Positions 12,670 to 20,052 of a stretch of 51,465 nt of DNA are shown piece after piece. How positions within the stretch are numbered: the first letter of the stretch is position 1; the number at the start of each line of letters is the position of its first letter. The stretch comes from a virus: positions 1-51,465 of the IMG/VR virus record IMGVR_UViG_3300035010_000021. One strand, written 5' to 3'. The notes under the pieces were generated by a model. That model was not told the DNA's origin and searched no databases. It saw only the letters and a list, made by a program, of their open reading frames with translations. Both the position numbers and the translations under genes were made by a program.

Positions 12670-13124
12670 CGAGCAAGTTGATCGAGGAGGTGGAGAAGCT
12701 GAGACCGAAGCCCGGCGATACGGGCTATCTGGCAGGAAGCGCTCGCGTTGCCGACGTGGTCGACCAGGTCATTGCCCTCATCCGCCAGCACGGGGAGCAG
12801 AGTGCGGTCGAAGCCAGGAGCTCCGAACGGGAAGCGGCCCACGCGGCTGCAGAAGCAATCATTGCGAGCGAAGGCACCAAGTACCCGATGCAACGATTCG
12901 TCGCGGAGAAGTACGCCCAGGTCGCCCTCGCCGCCGATCCCCTCCGCCGTCGTCTTGGCCCTGTCGCCGTGCAGGCGATCGTGGATGGGAAGGCAACGGT
13001 GGTCCACTCTTTCCAGCCAGGCAGATGGATGCCCTACAAAATCCAGTACGTAGACGAGAGTGGATCGGATTGGGAGATCGACTCGGGAGAGTGTCGCCTC
13101 GACATTCTCCGGGAGGAGCGATGA
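12666..13124 (+). CDS. Hypothetical protein with KPGDTG N-terminal motif
   Basis: A 152-residue protein. Residues 1-45 (LIEEVEKLRPKPGDTGYLAG, ARVADVVDQVIALIRQH) are shared with the 54-residue protein at 29667-29831. The central part is helical and Ala/Glu-rich and the last 45 residues are beta-rich (KIQYVDESGSDWEIDSG). No family recognised. GTG start overlapping the methyltransferase stop; its TGA overlaps the next ATG after a GGGAGGAG site. Confidence 0.65.
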   Translation: MTSKLIEEVEKLRPKPGDTGYLAGSARVADVVDQVIALIRQHGEQSAVEARSSEREAAHAAAEAIIASEGTKYPMQRFVAEKYAQVALAADPLRRRLGPVAVQAIVDGKATVVHSFQPGRWMPYKIQYVDESGSDWEIDSGECRLDILREER

Positions 13125-13288
13125 GGCTGATCATGCTACAACGCCAGCCGGACGGGTCGTTCATCGACTGGGGGCGTCACGCGACCGTGGACGGAGCTCG
13201 GGGCGGGGGTGGGGCCAGGTGGTACGTGGGCGAGGCTGCGGAGGTGTTGCGGCTGGTGCTGCTGTACTCGGAAAGGGCAGGGCGATGA
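13121..13288 (+). CDS. Small hypothetical protein (55 aa)
   Basis: A 55-residue protein: RLIMLQRQPDGSFIDWGRH, a Gly-rich turn (GARGGGGARWYVG) and a helix (EVLRLVLLYSERAG). No family known to me. Strong GGGAGGAG site overlapping the end of the preceding gene; stop overlaps the next ATG. Confidence 0.55.
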   Translation: MRLIMLQRQPDGSFIDWGRHATVDGARGGGGARWYVGEAAEVLRLVLLYSERAGR

Positions 13289-13392
13289 CCCGCGCCACCG
13301 TCCAACTCGGCCTGGCCATGTCAGCCCTCTGGGTGACCTCGTCCCTGCCGATGCTGACCCTGGCAATGGCGGCGGAGGAGCGGGGACGATGA
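13285..13392 (+). CDS. Tiny membrane peptide (copy 1 of 3)
   Basis: A 35-residue peptide TRATVQLGLAMSALWVTSSL followed by PMLTLAMAAEERGR: a short basic start, one hydrophobic span and an acidic-basic end. It is clearly related to the peptide at 13646-13750 (NRATIQFVLATSVFWVASRL) and more distantly to 13920-14042. Expected to sit in the inner membrane. Too short for an enzyme; may be a regulator, toxin-like peptide or superinfection factor. Coupled by ATGA. Confidence 0.6.
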   Translation: MTRATVQLGLAMSALWVTSSLPMLTLAMAAEERGR

Positions 13393-13649
13393 CGTTAGCG
13401 GAGATAGAGGAACTTCTGGCGAATCACGATCGGCTCAGGCAGAAGTACGGTGGAACAAGTGAACCGAATGAGGAGATCGTTGCCACGATGCTCATGCCCC
13501 TGGATGAAGAGCCCCACATCCAGACTCCGTTCGGACGTTGCCTGCTCTTGGAATGGCGAGAGCGCCGCGGTCAGCTTGAGGCGATTTACGCTTTGACGCG
13601 CGGGCAGCTCGTGGAGACCATCGCCCGCATCAAGCAGGGGCGGCCATGA
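13389..13649 (+). CDS. Helical hypothetical protein (86 aa)
   Basis: An 86-residue mostly helical protein: LAEIEELLANHDRLRQKYGG, then a Met/Pro linker and RCLLLEWRERRGQLEAIYAL, TRGQLVETIARIKQG. The helices are long enough for a coiled-coil pair. It sits between two copies of the tiny membrane peptide, so these may be partner genes. ATG overlaps the stop of the first peptide; stop overlaps the start of the second. Confidence 0.6.
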   Translation: MTLAEIEELLANHDRLRQKYGGTSEPNEEIVATMLMPLDEEPHIQTPFGRCLLLEWRERRGQLEAIYALTRGQLVETIARIKQGRP

Positions 13650-13750
13650 ACCGCGCAACCATCCAGTTCGTCCTAGCCACATCCGTCTTCTGGGTGGCCT
13701 CGCGCCTGCCGATGCTGGCGGAAGTGCAATCGAAGGGGGTAACCAGATGA
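13646..13750 (+). CDS. Tiny membrane peptide (copy 2 of 3)
   Basis: A 34-residue peptide NRATIQFVLATSVFWVASRL with PML after the span, closely matching copy 1 at 13285. The hydrophobic stretch covers residues 6-18. The start follows CAGGGGCGGCC, a modest binding site. Its stop overlaps the ATG of the second ClpX-type zinc finger gene. Confidence 0.6.
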   Translation: MNRATIQFVLATSVFWVASRLPMLAEVQSKGVTR

Positions 13751-13923
13751 GTCTACGGCACTGTTCATTCTGTGGCCTGAGCGAGGACGAGGTCAACTTC
13801 CTGGTGGCCTCGCGGCCGTCCTACATCTGCGACGCCTGCGTGGAGCAGTGCGTTAAAGTCCTCGCAAAGGCCCAACGGCAAGCCAGGCAGTTCGAGGCTG
13901 CCAGTAAACAGGCTCCCTCGTGA
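13747..13923 (+). CDS. Stand-alone ClpX-type zinc-binding domain protein (copy 2)
   Basis: A 58-residue protein: HCSFCGLSEDEVNFLVASRP, SYICDACVEQCVKVLAKA. The spacing of CSFCG, the EV-x-x-L-(V/I)-A-x-P strand and YICDxCVxxC are almost the textbook N-terminal domain of ClpX, closer than copy 1 at 4673. The rest is a short Gln/Ala-rich helix, with no ATPase part. It may compete with ClpX for dimerisation or adaptors such as SspB-like proteins. It lies between two tiny membrane peptide genes, coupled to both. Confidence 0.87.
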   Translation: MSLRHCSFCGLSEDEVNFLVASRPSYICDACVEQCVKVLAKAQRQARQFEAASKQAPS

Positions 13924-14042
13924 ACCGCACCCGGATCGCCTTCGCCCGCTGTGCCGTGTCCCTTTGTCTGGGGGGATCGGCTTTGTATGCGGTGGTGGGG
14001 CTGCTCAGGGAGTTGAGTCAGGAGTACCAGCGGGGTCGGTGA
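13920..14042 (+). CDS. Tiny membrane peptide (copy 3 of 3)
   Basis: A 40-residue peptide from a GTG that overlaps the preceding stop: NRTRIAFARCAVSLCLGGSA, LYAVVGLLRELSQEYQ. The start matches the NRAT(I/V)Q pattern of copies 1 and 2, but the span is more diverged and holds two Cys. It ends the gene group just before the structured spacer at 14050-14137. Confidence 0.5.
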   Translation: MNRTRIAFARCAVSLCLGGSALYAVVGLLRELSQEYQRGR

Positions 14043-14049
14043 AGGGGTT

Positions 14050-14137
14050 GGGCGTCCCGGCCTTCGGCCGTCGGTCCCTCCGCCGCTCGCTGTTCGCTCG
14101 GTCGCTGCGCGACTGCACGGCTCCAGCACCTGACGCA
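14050..14137. repeat. Structured spacer repeat, copy E
   Basis: 88 bases starting GGGCGTCCC and ending CACCTGACGCA, with CGGCC-TTC-GGCCG and GGTCGCTGCGCGACTG inverted repeats. It follows the third membrane peptide gene and is itself followed by TTTTCTTC, so it could act as a terminator for the upstream chain. The next promoter (14146-14174) begins nine bases after it. Confidence 0.7.
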
Positions 14138-14145
14138 TTTTCTTC

Positions 14146-14174
14146 TTGACCGAACCGGACAGTCGCCCTAGTGT
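14146..14174 (+). promoter_or_regulatory. Sigma70-type promoter of the pentapeptide-repeat gene
   Basis: TTGACC (14146-14151), 17-base spacer, TAGTGT (14169-14174). The leader then carries CAGCAAGGAGGCTGTT before the ATG at 14227, nearly the same as the leader text CAGCAAGGAGGCTAC before gene 10998. The two promoter-leader units seem to be copies of one design. Confidence 0.6.
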
Positions 14175-14226
14175 CTGAATCTCGCATGGGCAATCCCGCC
14201 CGGCACATCACAGCAAGGAGGCTGTT

Positions 14227-14988
14227 ATGAAGGAGATACTCAATCGCTGGACCGGCAAGGTCATGCTCAATGGCTTGTCGCTTGAGCTGGTGCTGGAGAA
14301 CCACAAGAAATGGCTGCGCGGAGAAGAGGGCGGGAGCCGTGCCGACCTGAGCGATGCCGACCTGAGCGATGCCGACCTGCGCGGTGCCGACCTGCGCGGT
14401 GCCGTCCTGAGCGATGCCGACCTGAGCGATGCCGTCCTGAGCAGTGCCGTCCTGAGCGATGCCGTCCTGAGCAGTGCCGACCTGCGCGGTGCCGTCCTGC
14501 GCGATGCCGTCCTGAGCCGTGCCGACCTGCGCGATGCCGACCTGCGCGGTACCGACCTGCGCGGTGCCGCCCTGCGCGATGCCGTCCTGAGCCGTGCCGT
14601 CCTGAGCCGTGCCGACCTGCGCGGTGCCGTCCTGCGCGATGCCGACCTGAGCGATGCCGTCCTGAGCAGTGCCGACCTGCGCGGTGTACCCTCAATCCCG
14701 AACATCCACCAAACCGTCTACTCCGCCGCCTCCCAACCTGGGGCGCTGAGCATGAGTAGTTGGCATTCTTGCGGAACCACGCATTGCCGTGCCGGCTGGG
14801 TCGTCGCCCTGGCAGGCGAGGGCGGGGCCGCGATGGAGTGGTGTCTCGGCACCCCCGCCGCAGCCGCCCTCATTTACCTCAAGAGCGACCCGAAGATCGA
14901 GCGGATCCCCAACTTCTACGCCAGCAACGAGGACGCGCTGGCGGACATGAAGCGGCTGGCGGATGCCGAGGCGGCGACCGCGGCATGA
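14227..14988 (+). CDS. Pentapeptide-repeat protein
   Basis: A 253-residue protein. Residues 1-36 are helical; residues 37-151 are 23 consecutive pentapeptides of the A(D/V)L(S/R)x type, which should form a right-handed quadrilateral beta helix of nearly six turns. Residues 152-253 are a separate domain with SWHSCGTTHCRAGWVVALAG and IPNFYASNEDALADM, often found with such repeats. Known relatives (Qnr, MfpA) mimic DNA and bind gyrase, but many members have no known target. The AAGGAGG binding site lies 6 bases before the ATG. The last gene of the chain (mini-HTH) overlaps its stop. Confidence 0.88.
   Translation: MKEILNRWTGKVMLNGLSLELVLENHKKWLRGEEGGSRADLSDADLSDADLRGADLRGAVLSDADLSDAVLSSAVLSDAVLSSADLRGAVLRDAVLSRADLRDADLRGTDLRGAALRDAVLSRAVLSRADLRGAVLRDADLSDAVLSSADLRGVPSIPNIHQTVYSAASQPGALSMSSWHSCGTTHCRAGWVVALAGEGGAAMEWCLGTPAAAALIYLKSDPKIERIPNFYASNEDALADMKRLADAEAATAA
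14335..14679. repeat. 23 tandem 15-bp units inside the pentapeptide gene
   Basis: Each unit reads close to GCCGACCTGAGCGAT or its variants GCCGTCCTGCGCGGT. The units are so alike in DNA, not only in protein, that recent expansion by slippage or unequal exchange is likely. Because of the repeat, several frames on both strands stay open across the region, but those frames are artefacts. Confidence 0.9.
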
Positions 14989-15164
14989 CCCCCACCGAGC
15001 TGACCGCCCTCTGTGAAAGGCGCTTCGGACCGAGGTGGCAAGCCTCCCTGGCCCGTGAGCTTGTCCGCGATCCCCGGACCATCCGCCGCTGGGTGTCGGG
15101 GGAGTGCCCGGTGCCGAAGGTCGTGGCGGAGTGGCTTACGAGGCCTCCACCTTCTCCACCGTGA
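14985..15164 (+). CDS. Mini helix-turn-helix protein, MTPAE family (copy 4)
   Basis: A 59-residue protein: MTPTELTALCERRFGPRWQ, ASLARELVRDPRTIRRWVSG, PVPKVVAEWL. The HTH-like part is almost identical to copy 2 at 9741. ATG overlaps the pentapeptide gene stop. Its last 29 bases overlap the end of the leftward gene 15136-15492 (convergent). Likely a DNA-binding regulator; whether it acts on the promoters at 10944 or 14146 is open. Confidence 0.7.
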   Translation: MTPTELTALCERRFGPRWQASLARELVRDPRTIRRWVSGECPVPKVVAEWLTRPPPSPP

Positions 15165-15492
15165 CCGACCCCACTACCCCGTCACGCGGATGAAGCACCA
15201 TTCGCTGGTTCCACGTCAGCTGCTGCCCGATCTTCTCCAGCACGTCTTCCTTGCCCGTAACCCGCACCAGGAACGACCCGTCGTTCACCGTGTCGAACTT
15301 GAACCGCAACATCCCGTCGTCCAGCTGCACCTGGCCATCGATGGCCCCGTACAGAATGCCCCGGCGGGTGCCGTCGTCGAACCGGACCCACACCCCGGCG
15401 TAGGCCCCCTTGTTGCTGGCCATGCCGCACCGGTCGGACTCTTCCGTCTCGGCTTCAGGCGTTGCCGCCCCACGGATCTCACGCGCGTTCAA
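15136..15492 (-). CDS. Small protein downstream of the relaxase
   Basis: A 118-residue protein whose start is a TTG at 15492, chosen because AGGAGG lies 7 bases upstream and no ATG or GTG fits as well; an internal ATG at 15426 is the alternative. The N-terminus is acidic and flexible; residues 40-118 are beta-rich (AYAGVWVRFDDGTRRGI, DGQVQLDDGMLRFKFDTV, MVLHPRDGVVGSVTVEKV), fitting a small barrel. It overlaps the relaxase end by 14 bases and is therefore coupled to it. Possible relaxosome accessory protein, by position only. Confidence 0.65.
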   Translation of the reverse strand: MNAREIRGAATPEAETEESDRCGMASNKGAYAGVWVRFDDGTRRGILYGAIDGQVQLDDGMLRFKFDTVNDGSFLVRVTGKEDVLEKIGQQLTWNQRMVLHPRDGVVGSVTVEKVEAS

Positions 15493-18325
15493 GACTGACC
15501 TCCTGTTGCTTCCCCATGACGGCATCGCGGGCGATACTGAGGCCTTCTCGCAGCCGAGCCAAGTGTTTTCTCAATCGGGATCGCACTTTCTTCGCGCGAA
15601 TACGGACGAGGTCAACCGCATGGGGCCGGTCGTCCTGCTTGTGGATCGCCTGCCGCGTCGCATCCCGGTCATCCACGTACAGCACAGCCTTCTGCCGTCC
15701 CCGGCTGGCAGAGACGTAGAGCTGGGATGCGGACACGGCGGGGAGGTTCTGGCTGGTCATGTCCACCAGCACGACGTCCACAGTCCGGCCCTGCGAAGCG
15801 TGGCTGGTCGAGACGTAGCCGTGAGCAAGATGGCCGACGCCCTCAGGAAGGATTCGTTCCGCTCCCGAAACGGTCCGCACCTTGATCCCGTCGTCGGTGA
15901 AGCCGGAGACGGTGAGCATCGTGCCGTTGTCGATCCGCTTGCCGGAAACGTCTTTCACGCCCGCGGTGGTGCGGATCCGGTCACCGGGGGCGAGGGCGAG
16001 CGTGTCCTGACGGTACGCCCCGAAGCGGGTGAGCAGAACATCCGGCTCGGGGTGTTTCCGAGCTTCCCGGAGCTGAGCCTCGGTGTAGTGCAGAGGCACC
16101 AGTTGCTTGAACTGCCGGTCCTCGCCGAGTTTGCCGTCGGCGCGAAGCCGGTCCCGAATCGCCGCGTTCAGCTGGTCGCCGGCGGCGTGGGTGGGGCTGA
16201 TGACTAGGGCGGACTTGCCCTCGGCCAGCGCGGTCAGGTAGTCGTCCACCAATTCGAGGTGTCCCTCGGAATGGTCCTTCACCCACCCCAGCGCGTCGAG
16301 CCGGTCGAAACCCTTCGCCACGTTCCCGGCCGCCAGCGCCTCAACCGCCTTGCGGTACTCCCCGGCCTGCCGCTTGATCTCCGCCACCTCGATCACCGGG
16401 ATGCCCTTGTCCTCCAGGAGGGAAAGGACGTCACCGCGGACGGGGCTCTTATGCTGCCGGCGGTCTCCAAGCAGGAGGATGCGGGCGTTCAGTTGGTCGG
16501 CTAACTTGGTGAGCCTGGCGACGTCCTTCATCCCTGCCATTCCGGCCTCGTCCAGAACGATCAGGCCACTTCGAACGCTGTCCTGCATTTCTTTCGAACC
16601 GAGGAACTTCGCCAGCGTCTCGGCGTGGTCGAAGCCCGACTCCCTCAACTCGCCGCGCGAAGCCGTGACGGACGGGGCCAGGATCACCCAGGGGTCACGG
16701 ACGTGGGGCATGACCGCCCGGAGCATGGTGGACTTCCCGGACCCAGCGACCCCGCGGACGACGATCAGCCGGTCGGGCGAGGTGAGGGCGTGGCGGGCGG
16801 CAAGCTGCTGGGAGGGCGAGAGAACCATTTTCCTGGCGTCAGGAACATGGTTCCCCTGCGGGGATGACGAGAGCACGATCATCTTGTCGGCGCCGACAAA
16901 ATGATCCGGTGGCGCGCCAGGGGCGTTGTGTTCTGGTTTCGGCGAGTTCTGGGACACAACGGGTTTTGTGTTCTGGTTTCGGTCAACAACGACCGAATCA
17001 GCCGCTTGCGGGGAGGGAGAAAGAGTGATAGTGTCCGGTTTGGTTGCGTCGGCGTGGAAAGCAGACACGCTCACGGGAGCACCCCTAACCCAGTAGTCGC
17101 GGGGGTCTTGTTGCCGCATAGCCGGGGTAGCGTCCGGCACGCGACCAATACCCAACGGCACGAACCGCCCCCGCCCTTCCCGGGCGAAGTCGAGCAGAGC
17201 CTTCTCCTCGGCCAGCACCCCCTTCGTGGTGATGACCGTCCGCTCCCCCTGTTCCCGTCGGATCAGGCCGGGGCGGGATAGCTCGCGGGCGACGGCTTCG
17301 GGCGAGACGGCCGTCGGGTCGAACCGGAGAGCCTCGGTCATCACCTCGCGCTGATCCACCACCGAGCGGCGTTCCGTCAGGTGACTGACTGCGTAGGTGA
17401 GCGCCTCCGCTGACCGGTCTTCACGCGCCAGGGGCAGGTCGGCTCCTTCGACCGTGTCCCGCACCGCCCGGAGTTCGTCGTTCGTCAGCCGCCCGGCCCA
17501 GTGGACCAGCAGGGACTCCCACGACTGCCCTTCCTTCTTCGCCTCCCGTGACGTCGCCCCCAGCTTCGCCTTCGTCTCCGGCCGGGTGATCCCCAACTGA
17601 TCGGCCAGATTGTCGATCTGCGCGGTCCGTCGGCTAAACTCCTCCCGCACCCGCGCCGGGATGCCGACCACCTCGAAGTCGCCCGCCTTGGCCTTCAGCT
17701 CATACCCGAGGCCCTGTAGCTCCGCCGCCAGCCGAGAACGGAACACCGCCTGGAAGTACGGCCCGTCCTTCTTCAGGTCGCCGAACTGCCCCGCCTTCCA
17801 CTGCCCCTCCTGGTCGTCCCAGGTGAGCGAGAACGCGACCGCGTGGATGTGCAGCTGGGGGTCGGGGTAGCCGCCGATCGGACGGGACGTGTTGTGGACG
17901 AAGTCGCACCAGACCATGTTCCCCGTCGGCCGGTCGAAGTCCGCCCGCCGCTTCCGCACCCGCGTTTTCATCTCCCGCTCGACCTCGCCCATCGTCGCCG
18001 CCACCGCCACCCGGAACGCGTCGGCGATCCGCCCGTCGCCACCGACTGCGTGCAGGACGGACACGGACTTCGGGACTGAGAAAGTGAAGTCGTACCCGAC
18101 TCGGCGCTCGCCCTTCGCCGCCGTCAGCTTCTGCCCCCGGACGGGGTGGAGGTTGTCGCACAGGTAGTCGAACGCCCGCTTCTCGACCCGGCCGGACAGG
18201 CTGAGCATGGGGGCGGCCTGGCCGTGCCAGTACGCCTCCAGCTCCTGGCCGTCGATCATGTAGTCGGCGACCGAGAAGTAGGCTTTGCAGGCGGCGGAGT
18301 TAGCGATCTCGTTTATGCGGAGCAC
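15479..18325 (-). CDS. MobF-family (TrwC-like) relaxase-helicase
   Basis: A 948-residue protein from a GTG at 18325, chosen because TrwC-type proteins begin right there (LRINEIANSAACKAYF). N-terminal relaxase domain: candidate catalytic Tyr16 and Tyr22, the strand DFTFSVPKSVSV (79-90), and the metal-binding His triad H144, H159, H161 (FVHNTSR, DPQLHIHA). C-terminal superfamily 1 helicase: Walker A GVAGSGKST (525-533), Walker B LIVLDEAG (D592 E593), and later motifs with HASQGRT near the end. It would nick one strand at an oriT, stay bound through tyrosine and unwind DNA for transfer or rolling-circle replication. No T4SS or coupling protein is in the window, so it may use a helper. Confidence 0.93.
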   Translation of the reverse strand: MLRINEIANSAACKAYFSVADYMIDGQELEAYWHGQAAPMLSLSGRVEKRAFDYLCDNLHPVRGQKLTAAKGERRVGYDFTFSVPKSVSVLHAVGGDGRIADAFRVAVAATMGEVEREMKTRVRKRRADFDRPTGNMVWCDFVHNTSRPIGGYPDPQLHIHAVAFSLTWDDQEGQWKAGQFGDLKKDGPYFQAVFRSRLAAELQGLGYELKAKAGDFEVVGIPARVREEFSRRTAQIDNLADQLGITRPETKAKLGATSREAKKEGQSWESLLVHWAGRLTNDELRAVRDTVEGADLPLAREDRSAEALTYAVSHLTERRSVVDQREVMTEALRFDPTAVSPEAVARELSRPGLIRREQGERTVITTKGVLAEEKALLDFAREGRGRFVPLGIGRVPDATPAMRQQDPRDYWVRGAPVSVSAFHADATKPDTITLSPSPQAADSVVVDRNQNTKPVVSQNSPKPEHNAPGAPPDHFVGADKMIVLSSSPQGNHVPDARKMVLSPSQQLAARHALTSPDRLIVVRGVAGSGKSTMLRAVMPHVRDPWVILAPSVTASRGELRESGFDHAETLAKFLGSKEMQDSVRSGLIVLDEAGMAGMKDVARLTKLADQLNARILLLGDRRQHKSPVRGDVLSLLEDKGIPVIEVAEIKRQAGEYRKAVEALAAGNVAKGFDRLDALGWVKDHSEGHLELVDDYLTALAEGKSALVISPTHAAGDQLNAAIRDRLRADGKLGEDRQFKQLVPLHYTEAQLREARKHPEPDVLLTRFGAYRQDTLALAPGDRIRTTAGVKDVSGKRIDNGTMLTVSGFTDDGIKVRTVSGAERILPEGVGHLAHGYVSTSHASQGRTVDVVLVDMTSQNLPAVSASQLYVSASRGRQKAVLYVDDRDATRQAIHKQDDRPHAVDLVRIRAKKVRSRLRKHLARLREGLSIARDAVMGKQQEVSLERA

Positions 18326-18657
18326 GGCGCCCCCGCAGTCCGCGAGCAGGTGGCTCCGCCCCCTCGCCTCCAAGCCCCTCGCGGCGCTCGCCCGGCGGCT
18401 CCGCTCCGGAAGCCAGACACCACCTGCGCGACGACTCGCACGGCTCGCCTGCTCCGGTAGCCGTCTGTTCCCTCCGCTCCGGGGCTTTCCGGCTCACCCC
18501 CGCGTTCGCCACGTGGCAGAAGGTCAGGACGGCTTCGCCCGCCCGACCTTCGAGAACGATTTGAGTCATTGAGCTCTGGCGGAAAGCGTGATACCCAGGA
18601 CGGGCCGGGAGTGAACGTCCCGGCCCGATACATCAACCTACGTGGAAAGGCAAGGTG
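18326..18657. other. Divergent spacer with oriT-like hairpin
   Basis: 332 bases between the leftward relaxase and the rightward methyltransferase. Bases 18330-18500 are a Pro/Arg-coding-like, GC-rich stretch related loosely to the structured spacers. Bases 18601-18627 are a perfect 10-bp inverted repeat, CGGGCCGGGA and TCCCGGCCCG with a 7-base loop. MobF relaxases recognise an inverted repeat next to their nick site and usually act close to their own gene, so this is a candidate oriT; it could also be an operator or attenuator. An 89-codon frame (18300-18569, minus) is judged unlikely to be real. Confidence 0.5.
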
Positions 18658-20019
18658 ATGCAGAATGACCCTACACCCATTTCGACACACGGCGCAAGCC
18701 CGCTGATCTACGGCTCGGTGTGCAGCGGCATCGAGAGTGCCACCGTGGCTTGGCATCACCTCGGCTGGAAGCCCGCGTTCTTCTCGGAGATCGACCCGTT
18801 CCCCCGGGCGGTTCTCCAGCACCATTACCCCACCGTCCCCCTTCACGGGGACTTCACCACCATCCAGGAGGATGACTATGCAGCTCTCGATCTTCTCGTC
18901 GGCGGAACCCCCTGCCAGTCCTTCAGCGTCGCGGGCCTTCGCAAGGGGCTTGCTGACGAGCGAGGCAACCTCACCCTTGAGTTTGTTCGGCTGGCTGAGG
19001 GGCTTCGCCCCCGCTGGGTGGTTTGGGAGAATGTCCCCGGCGTCCTGTCCCAGGACCGGGGACGGGCGTTTGGCTCCTTCCTCGGGGGGCTGGCGGAACT
19101 CGGGTATGGGTTCGCCTACCGGGTTCTTGACGCTAGGCATTTCGGAGTGCCCCAGCGCCGCCGTCGCGTCTTCGTTGTCGGACATCTTGGAGACTGGCGA
19201 CCTGCCGCCGCGGTACTTTTTGAGCCCGAGAGCCTGTGCCGGGATCTTGCGCCGGGCCGCGAGGCGGGGGAAGGCGCTGCCGCCGGCCCTCCACTCCGCG
19301 CTGGAGGCAACCGCACGGGCGGAGGTCGATCGCCAGGAACCGACGTCGACACCGCTGAAAGCCTGATCGCTTTCCCGGCGACGATGAGCGGCACTCAGCG
19401 AGCCAGCTCGTGGGACGTTTCGCCCTCGCTCGGGGCGAGCAACCCGACGGCGGTGGCCCGCTGCCGGCGTGGCGGCTCGAACCGACAGGACGGGACGGCG
19501 AACGCCATCCTGACATCGAACGGGGGCCGCGCCGGGATCGGAGTCGGAGCGGTTGCCTACCGTGTTCACGGCGAGCACAGCACGGCCATGACGGGCAACG
19601 GCGTGGCCAACGTCGCCGACCCGGTGGACGTGGCCCGGTGCCTGGACACGTGCGGCGGGTACTCGACCAACCAGGGCGGGAATGTGGTCGCCCAGGCCTT
19701 CCAGCAGAACACCCGTGACGAGCTGCGGTACGTCGGCGGGGACGGGAGAATCGCCGGGGCGCTGGCCGCCGAGCCGGGGATGAAGCCGCAGAACTTCGTT
19801 CAGCAGCTGCTGGCCGTCCGCCGCCTCACGCCACGGGAATGCGAGCGACTCCAGGGCTTCCCGGACGACTACACGCTGGTCCCGTACCGGGGCAAGCCTG
19901 CCGCCGACGGCCCCAGGTACAAGGCACTCGGGAACTCGATGGCCGTGCCGATCATGCGATGGCTTGGCGAGCGGATCAACGAGGTGGATCAGCTGGTCAT
20001 CCTGTACGACCCCGGGTAG
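18658..20019 (+). CDS. DNA (cytosine-5) methyltransferase
   Basis: A 453-residue C5 methyltransferase, starting at ATG 18658 (a GTG three bases before is an alternative). Motif I YGSVCSGIESATVAWHHLG, motif IV GGTPCQSFSVAG with the catalytic Cys, motif VI WENVPGVL, motif VIII RRRVFVVG, and motif IX-X RRLTPRECERLQGFP and YKALGNSMAVP. A long target-recognition region (about residues 200-380) lies between VIII and IX. No restriction enzyme is adjacent, so it is solitary: it probably protects phage DNA from host nucleases or marks it. It diverges from the relaxase across 18326-18657 and ends before a terminator-like hairpin. Confidence 0.95.
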   Translation: MQNDPTPISTHGASPLIYGSVCSGIESATVAWHHLGWKPAFFSEIDPFPRAVLQHHYPTVPLHGDFTTIQEDDYAALDLLVGGTPCQSFSVAGLRKGLADERGNLTLEFVRLAEGLRPRWVVWENVPGVLSQDRGRAFGSFLGGLAELGYGFAYRVLDARHFGVPQRRRRVFVVGHLGDWRPAAAVLFEPESLCRDLAPGREAGEGAAAGPPLRAGGNRTGGGRSPGTDVDTAESLIAFPATMSGTQRASSWDVSPSLGASNPTAVARCRRGGSNRQDGTANAILTSNGGRAGIGVGAVAYRVHGEHSTAMTGNGVANVADPVDVARCLDTCGGYSTNQGGNVVAQAFQQNTRDELRYVGGDGRIAGALAAEPGMKPQNFVQQLLAVRRLTPRECERLQGFPDDYTLVPYRGKPAADGPRYKALGNSMAVPIMRWLGERINEVDQLVILYDPG

Positions 20020-20052
20020 CTCCAGAGCAAGCCAGTCGACTGACCCAGTCGG

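Noticed and set aside
14335-14679. CRISPR-like array
   Set aside because: The 15-bp units are contiguous, lack unique spacers and keep a reading frame; no cas genes anywhere in the window.
14208-14759. Long frames on both strands over the pentapeptide repeat
   Set aside because: Result of the 15-bp repeat, which keeps most frames open. Only the frame starting at 14227 has a promoter, ribosome binding site and non-repeat domains.
18300-18569. 89-codon minus-strand frame before the relaxase
   Set aside because: Only the first 27 residues look protein-like; the remainder is Arg/Gly/Pro spacer text, there is no good ribosome binding site, and it overlaps the relaxase start.
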